Made by a program: the position numbers and the translations under genes. From Halichoerus grypus (lineage: Eukaryota > Chordata > Mammalia > Carnivora > Phocidae), in NCBI RefSeq assembly GCF_964656455.1, contig NC_135726.1, positions 5,280,001 to 5,344,000 on the forward strand: a DNA stretch of 64,000 bases, read 5' to 3'. Shown piece after piece: positions 58,241 to 64,000 of this stretch; position 1 is the first letter of the stretch, and each line of letters begins with the position of its first letter. A model generated the notes under the pieces. It did no database searches and was not told the DNA's origin. It saw only the letters and a program-made list of their open reading frames with translations.

Positions 58241-59089
58241 CCCATGGTTTTAAGCCAGACTCCATATGGCCAACTAATCAATGTATGCTGGGTTGAGTGG
58301 AAACAGCCCAGAAGTAGAATCAACAAAGCTTCAGAGCCTGGCCCTGTTGACAGTGCTCCAGTCTGGCCTCCTGGTGACATGCCCACCCCATGAAGGCTGA
58401 GAGCAGAGATGTTCATCTCAGGCCTTACGCCAGTGGCAGAGGCAAGATGAGGGACTTTCAAGTCTCCATTCTCAGATTTATATGTATCCAGTGGGTCACC
58501 CATTCTCCCCATACATCAAATTCCTGGCAGGAATATCTTTACCTTCTCACACCTTCTTAGCTTTGTCATAGTAATGGCATAATTTGGAGGTTTCTGCATG
58601 CATTCTGCCATCCAAAAGGATAATAAATTAATCATGCCCTTGGGCACTGTTGAAATATACACACTTAATCTCTTACCAACTTTCCTTCCTCGCCATTGCT
58701 CTGCTCCTCTCCCTTCCATCAGTTCAGAGTTTTACAGTTCCCAAAGAAATATCAAACCAAATATTTATGCACTCATCTGAACCACAGTTCAGAGAAAGCA
58801 ATGTAACAAAATCAGCATTATGAACCTGGAGCTATTCCCATTTGGAAGTAATAAACACGAACAATTTGAACAATTTCTCCCTGGAAATGCCTGTTGGCTG
58901 CCATTTTGCTGAGAGTTTCAACACTTATTCTTACTATTCTTATAATTCAGGACAAATTTTAATGTTAAGTCCGATGCTTGGAAACACAAGCAGTGTCAAA
59001 CATAAATAAAATGTCAATCATTTTCAACTTAAAGCCTGATACTCTATTCTGCCTTGCATGTACCTTGGTTAGAAGGACCTGTGCATGGC

Positions 59090-59345
59090 TTCAAAGTTCC
59101 TCATTTCCTGAAGCAGCTACTATCTCTCACAATCGGGTCATACATGATTAAAATCTTTCAAAAGCCCTCATGCCATCACTTTCAGAGAAAACTCAGGCTC
59201 CTTCAGTCATGCATTCAACACTCTTTACAACCCACCCCCTGCCTCTGTTTTCAGCCTCATCTGTTGCTATGTTTACACACATCCTCCCATCCTGTTTTGC
59301 TGCCATTTCCCCCAAAGTGCCTTGATTGGGCCTACCCCTGTTTCA
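59090..59345 (+). mobile_element. LINE-2 (L2) fragment
   Basis: AAAATCTTTCAAAAGCCCTC, ATGCCATCACTTTCAGAGAA and CCCTGCCTCTGTTTTCAGCC match the central L2 3' region. Confidence 0.65.
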
Positions 59346-59689
59346 GCCCTGGGGTTACCCTCTCCGGAACCAGAGGCTCCTAGCCAAAACCTGAGCCTGG
59401 CCAATCAGATCATCTCTTTGGGAAGCCTAGTATTGGGACAGGGTGAGACTGAGTCAGTTAGTTAAGTAAGGGCTACGGACTCTGAAAGTCTTATCAGTGT
59501 AAAAGCCTAATGTACCATTTTGGGGAGACCCTTTCGGGCCATAAGTGTGGATCTTGACAAAGAAAATAGTCTACTTGGAAAACAGAAAGAGAGAGAGCAA
59601 TGAATACTTGTGTGTATACAAGGCCCTGTAGATGGTGAATTATCCTCTCCAGTATTAATTAATCTTATGCCTCACACATGGCCTTTAAA

Positions 59690-60095
59690 TTATACTTTTC
59701 TACCAAAATATCACAGTCCCTTTTCCAAATGGTGTCTGGTAAATGGCTTTAATTCACCAGGATATTACCAGGTATATATCTGTATAGCTCATTCCTTCAC
59801 TGTCCCTGAGTTCTTGAATTACATTCATCTATTCAGTGAGGACTTCCATGCCCACCTTATTAAAAAAAAAAATAGTGGCTTTCCTTCCAACATCATTCTC
59901 TATGTCCATTGCCCTGTTTTGTTTTTCTTCACAGAACCCATCATCACCTGACATAGTTATCCGTTTATTATCTCTATTTACCATTAACATACATGCTTTA
60001 TGTTATCAGGGACTTTTGTTTTGTTCATGGCTGTGAACAGTGCATGGTGCACAGGAGACAACTAACTATTTTGTAATAAATAAAGAGGCTATATA
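59690..60095 (+). mobile_element. LINE-2-like (L2) 3' end
   Basis: GCTCATTCCTTCACTGTCCC and TATCAGGGACTTTTGTTTTG, followed by GTGAACAGTGCATGGTGCAC and TTTTGTAATAAATAAAGAG, look like an eroded L2 end. Confidence 0.5.
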
Positions 60096-60718
60096 AAGAG
60101 AAGCTGAAATGAGAGGCTATATTGTCAGAAATGAAAGGAAATAAATGCATAAATCAATGAGCTTGCACAGCTATCTTGATTTAAAAATGGCTTATCAACT
60201 TCTGGTAAGGACCAGCTTTGTTTCTTGGGCTTGAGTTATGAGAGATACTCTGGTATCCTCCCAAGAGAATAATTTCGAGGGGCTTGCCTAATTAAATGAT
60301 CCCAATGAAACACATATTTTTAAGAGTAGAGCGGTGTTCTCCCTGAAATTAACAGGCAGCTGGAGGCAATGGGGTCACCTTGGGTAAACATCTTTCTAAA
60401 ATATGGTTTTTCTAAGGGAAGCCCAATAAGAGAGGATCATACAAACTATAAGTAAATACTTTGGCGAAGGGTTGCAAAAGATGCACAATAAATGGAAGGC
60501 TCTTGGTGGGGTTCGTATGGGTTTCAGATTCCTCTCAAGATAGGATAACTAATCCTTTAAAACAGCCATGGGTAAACACAACTGCCCATTAACTGCCTTG
60601 TGCCGATTACTCCGGAACAGATCACGTTGTGTGGTGTGTTTTCTCCCAGGGATATGGGGATGGGTAGAGGCTACATGAGGTAGGGACCTTGAAGGAAAGC
60701 ATGTATTTGAGGGAGAAG
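60096..60718. other. Unique intron with no gene
   Basis: I see no repeat, RNA or exon. Confidence 0.5.
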
Positions 60719-60734
60719 CAAGGTGGTCTGTTCT

Positions 60735-60957
60735 TTTTTTTTTTTTTTTTTAAGATTTATTTATTTGAGAGAGAGAGAGCATGCAAGTGTGTGAGTGCGG
60801 GGAGGAGCGGAGGGAGAGGGAGAGAGAGATAGAATCCTAAGCAGGCTCCATGGTCAGTGTGGAGCCCGATGCGGGGCTCGATTCCAGGACCCTGAGATCA
60901 TTATCTGAGCCAAAATCAGGAGTCAGATGCTTAACCGACTGAGCCACTCAGGTACCC
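60735..60957 (-). mobile_element. CAN-SINE, antisense, with perfect 16-bp TSD
   Basis: A T run and AAGATTTATTTATTTGAGAG lead into a GA-rich region and an inverted tRNA body ending CCACTCAGGTACCC. Identical flanks CAAGGTGGTCTGTTCT lie at 60719-60734 and 60958-60973. Confidence 0.97.
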
Positions 60958-61394
60958 CAAGGTGGTCTGTTCTATATAAGATTAACACAGTGAGACCCCT
61001 TAAATGATTAGAAATGTAGAAAGGGGGGCAGGAGGCATGGTTTTGGGCATCACCTAAAGACCTACAGAAGAGGAGATTGGCTTAGTTTTGCTGTTTCAGG
61101 AAAGTCAATCAACATAAGTTACTGAACAGACAGATTTCAGCTTAAAAGAAGAGAAACATTCTAAGGTTGGAGAGTACTAGCTGATGGCATCAGCTGCCGG
61201 GTGACAGAGAAGCCTGCCTCTGTCGTGTCCAGGCTCTCACCACCCTCTGGTACAGGTGCTGTACAGGTGACCAGTATCAGAAAGACTCTGAGGTTTTTCT
61301 CACTCCTTGCTGCTATGGTCCCTTGAGTCTGAAGCTTGGAGCAGTCCTGAACACGTGTGGATCAGCACTGCATGAAGCCAGCAAGGAATGAGAC

Positions 61395-61730
61395 ACCATC
61401 CAGGGATCTCTGTTTAAACCCAACTCAGCCACTCTTGACCCATTGAGGGGCAAGGATTCTCTTCCATTCCCTGGACTTCATATCTCTGGGTGCTAAGCAA
61501 TATCTACCACTCCTGCCTCGGCATTGCAGTGGTTTAGAAAATGGTTTGAGGTCAGCTTATACTCTGGCTCTAATTTGTCCTTGGGTTTGACGTTGAGTGA
61601 ACCTTTCACCCCTCTGAACATCAGGTCCTTCTTCATCTCAATGAGGATGAGAGATCCGAGCTCCCGAGGTCCTGGTGAGCACAAGGTACTGTGGCTGGCA
61701 CCCCGTGGGCACTCAACAAATACTAACAAT
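61395..61730 (+). repeat. Two adjacent MIR SINEs, sense
   Basis: First copy (about 61395-61520): CAACTCAGCCACTCTTGACC, CTGGACTTCATATCTCTGGG. Second copy (about 61545-61730): GGCTCTAATTTGTCCTTGGG, TCCTTCTTCATCTCAATGAG and GTGAGCACAAGGTACTGTGG then CACTCAACAAATACTAAC. Both are diverged. Confidence 0.6.
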
Positions 61731-61839
61731 TACATCTGAGTGTGTCTAAACACAGCAACATGTCAATATGAGGAAGAGTGATTTTATAATTAAGAGGATT
61801 TTTTTAAATCTTCAAGTTGCATCCTAGATAATAATTGCT

Positions 61840-62050
61840 TTCATCAAGGTCTTTATAAATGTCAGGCAACATGCTAAAGCTTTACGTATATTTTGCCAGG
61901 TAGTTAGTGTTATTTCTGTTGCAGAGGTAGGGAAAGTGAGAGTCAGGAGAGCAAAGTCATTTGTCCAGCTGGGTTACACAGCTAGTTCTGGGGGCACAGC
62001 CAGACATGGAGACCTCGGAGACCAACTGATTCGATCCAAAGCTTCACATG
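61840..62050 (-). repeat. MIR SINE, antisense
   Basis: CAGGCAACATGCTAAAGCTT, TTGCAGAGGTAGGGAAAGTG and CAGCTGGGTTACACAGCTAG are followed by TTCTGGGGGCACAGCC. Antisense MIR. Confidence 0.72.
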
Positions 62051-63400
62051 CTGGTGTGATGCCAACTCCTGGCTGCTCAATTCCTCACAGCTAGACCAGA
62101 CGCATCCTCAAGGAGCAGGGCTGGGGTTTTCAAGGCTTTCGCTGGATTAGGAAGGGGATAGCTGGGTCTTCTTCACAGGGCTCCTGTTGAGCACACAAGC
62201 ATGCTCAGAGCCCAAGCCTACATGGCACAGTGGGTGCTCACTATTACAGGGCCCAGGGCCCCAGCCCGTATGTGCAGATATACATGCTATGCAGTGGAAA
62301 ATGAATGCATGCACAGTCCTGGAGCTTTCTGACTCAAAGCCAAACAAATTTACACAGGCTCATTTGTCAGCTGCCTAAACCCCCTCCCTCCCAGCCTAGC
62401 TCATCCCGCCTCCCAAGTTCCTTAGTTGTTATAAGCTTATCACAGAAGTAAATCAAAATGTTCTCAAGAGGAGAAGAAAAGATAAAAGCAAAAAATGCAA
62501 CATCCCCAAGAGAGGAATATTTTTTATAGTTCCACAACTCTAGCAATTCTGTCTTTAAAAAAAATCCATTATTTAATTTTAGTACCATGGAGGTGCTAGT
62601 GATGAGTAATGGCTCCTCTTCTACCTTCTAGTATTTCTAAAATATTAATACTGGTTGGATACCTCTCTCCTAAGGGGAAGTAGGACTTGAATCTTTTATA
62701 GGCTCCTGAGCCCTGTTCCCATCCTATGAATTTATTCAATTACTACCAATCATATGCTCTGGGTTCTTCAAATTATGTCTGCACCAAAGGATGGGGGCCA
62801 CCCAGTGAGGTGGAAAGGGTGAAATAGGTTGCTAAATAATTGCTTTCTCATTATTTTCTTTGTCCAAATCTCTACTCTTTTATTATCCATCAAGACGCAC
62901 CTCCTGTCTCTACACTGGACTTGGGATGTGAATCACAAATGGAAGCCACAATGAGACATCCAACTTCTCAGCCTCCAGGGCAGACGTCCATCACGGCTAA
63001 CAACGGTTCATGCATCATTAGTGGCAAATTGTTGGCATTAAGTTTTGAGTACCAAGTCCCAACTGATTTATTCTTACAGGTCATAATGTTGTATGTCTGT
63101 GTATATAGTGTGTGTACGTGTGCATGCTCTCCCTTTACACTTGGGGGACAGGAGAAGAAGGAATGAGGAGACGGTTTCAGAATAAACTAGAAATATGACT
63201 GTAAGTTGTTGTAGCTGCAATTAAGTTTTTTTTTAGATAAAAAATCAGGTGTACTTTTATCCCCTTTACAAAACTGACATATGTACATTAAGTAAAATCT
63301 GGAAAGCAAATCAAAATAAAAGCTAGACGAACAATGTGCTATATATTTCAACTGGATGCTGGATGTTATAACTCTTTTAAAATATCGATGACTTCCCTCC
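62051..63400. other. Unique intron with no gene
   Basis: AT-rich intron. A possible old LINE scrap lies near 63240-63400 (AAAACTGACATATGTACATT). No exon is recognised. Confidence 0.4.
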
Positions 63401-63403
63401 AGT

Positions 63404-63660
63404 CTTTTTTTTAAAGATTTATTTATTTATTTATATTTATTTATTTATTTATTTTTTGTTTGTTTTTTAAGATTTTATTTATTTATTTATTTGAGAGAAA
63501 GAGAGACAGACAGAGAAACAGCATGAGAGGGGAGAGGGTCAGAGGGAGAAGCAGACTCCCTGCCGAGCAGGGAGCCCGATGTGGGACTCGATCCCAGGAC
63601 TCCGGGATCACGACCTGAGCCGAAGGCAGTTGCTTAACCAACTGAGCCACCCAGGAGCCC
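63404..63660 (-). mobile_element. CAN-SINE, antisense, with a doubled 3' tail
   Basis: Two consecutive SINE-type tails occur: TTTTAAAGATTTATTTATTT (from 63410) and TTTTTTAAGATTTTATTTATTT (from about 63464), separated by (TTTA)n and TTTGTTTG. The GA-rich region and inverted tRNA body follow, ending CAACTGAGCCACCCAGGAGC. This is most simply one SINE inserted into, or fused with, the tail of another. Confidence 0.9.
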
Positions 63661-63849
63661 GAAAAGCCCAAGGCCTCCTGGGCCATGCCAACATTATGTT
63701 ATTTAGAAAAAAAAAAACTGATCTAACTGATCTTCACACTGTCAGATGTCGGGATCGGATATCCTGGAGGATTGTAAGGTGGAGAATCATACAAACTATA
63801 AATACTGCAATGCAGAAAAAATATTCCTTGTGTGAATGGCAGTGTTTCT

Positions 63850-63964
63850 TTTCTTTCTTTTTTTTAGAGGGGGAGGGGCAAAGGGGGAGGGAGAGAGAGA
63901 ACCTTAAGCAGGCTCCATATCCAGTGCGGGGATCAATCCCATGGCCCCAAGATCATGACCTGAG
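63850..63964 (-). mobile_element. Partial CAN-SINE at the window edge, antisense
   Basis: TTTTTTTTAGAGGGGGAGGG and a purine-rich stretch lead into CTTAAGCAGGCTCCATATCC, AGTGCGGGGATCAATCCC and AAGATCATGACCTGAGG. The 5' head (inverted CACCCAGG) is absent or replaced by a G-rich run at 63965-63980, so the copy is truncated or rearranged. Confidence 0.85.
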
Positions 63965-64000
63965 GGGTTGGGGGGGTGGGTTGGCCTGGTGATGGGTATT

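Larger units (their letters stand above)
49240..64000 (-). other. CDH13: CDH13 intron preceding the EC1 exon (partial)
   Basis: Everything to the right of the acceptor is the upstream intron, at least 14.7 kb. It is repeat-rich at both ends. I did not see the preceding cadherin exon (end of the propeptide and start of EC1). Confidence 0.85.

Noticed and set aside
1..64000. CRISPR arrays, prophage, operons, toxin systems or other bacterial content
   Set aside because: The composition, SINEs and splice signals are mammalian. The regularly repeated sequences are microsatellites or SINE tails, not direct repeats with unique spacers.

Overview
This is a window of mammalian nuclear DNA from an arctoid carnivore (bear, seal or mustelid type). 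The evidence is at least twelve tRNA-Lys-derived CAN-SINEs with the head GGCGCCTGGGTGGCTCAG, and no copy of the dog-type head. Ancient placental repeats (MIR, L2, MER20, MER5, MER58, MaLR LTRs, L1 fragments) fill much of the rest. There is no bacterial or phage gene organisation. Almost every open reading frame is a chance frame or lies in repeat DNA.

The one coding element I can support is a 153-bp exon on the minus strand at 49087-49239. It encodes 51 residues of the first cadherin repeat (EC1) of T-cadherin (CDH13). It has a good acceptor, a strong GTGAGT donor, phase 0 at both ends, and the calcium-binding LDRE motif. The rest of the window is therefore CDH13 intron: at least 14.7 kb of the preceding intron at 49240-64000 and at least 49 kb of the following intron at 1-49086. 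This fits a gene known for very long introns. I saw no second CDH13 exon.

Layout: 1-9 kb is sparse intron with an L2, a poly(A)-only retro-insertion with a target-site duplication (7434-7483) and a bZIP-like ACGT cluster (7960-8090). 9-32 kb holds CAN-SINEs, MIRs, two MER20s, a MaLR LTR (29075-29425) and a long L2 (about 29.9-30.8 kb). 32-44 kb is rich in DNA-transposon fossils (MER58A, three MER20s, MER5B), a second MaLR LTR and a CpG-dense patch (about 40976-41465). 44-50 kb holds the exon among MIRs and CAN-SINEs. 50-64 kb has L1 and L2 fragments, a 37-bp tandem duplication and a SINE cluster at the right edge.

I found no undescribed gene system. The best leads are the intronic CpG patch, the ACGT-core cluster, two TSD-bounded retro-insertions without a recognisable body, and young-looking CAN-SINEs. 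Repeat family names come from recalled consensus sequences, not from a masking run, so repeat edges are approximate.
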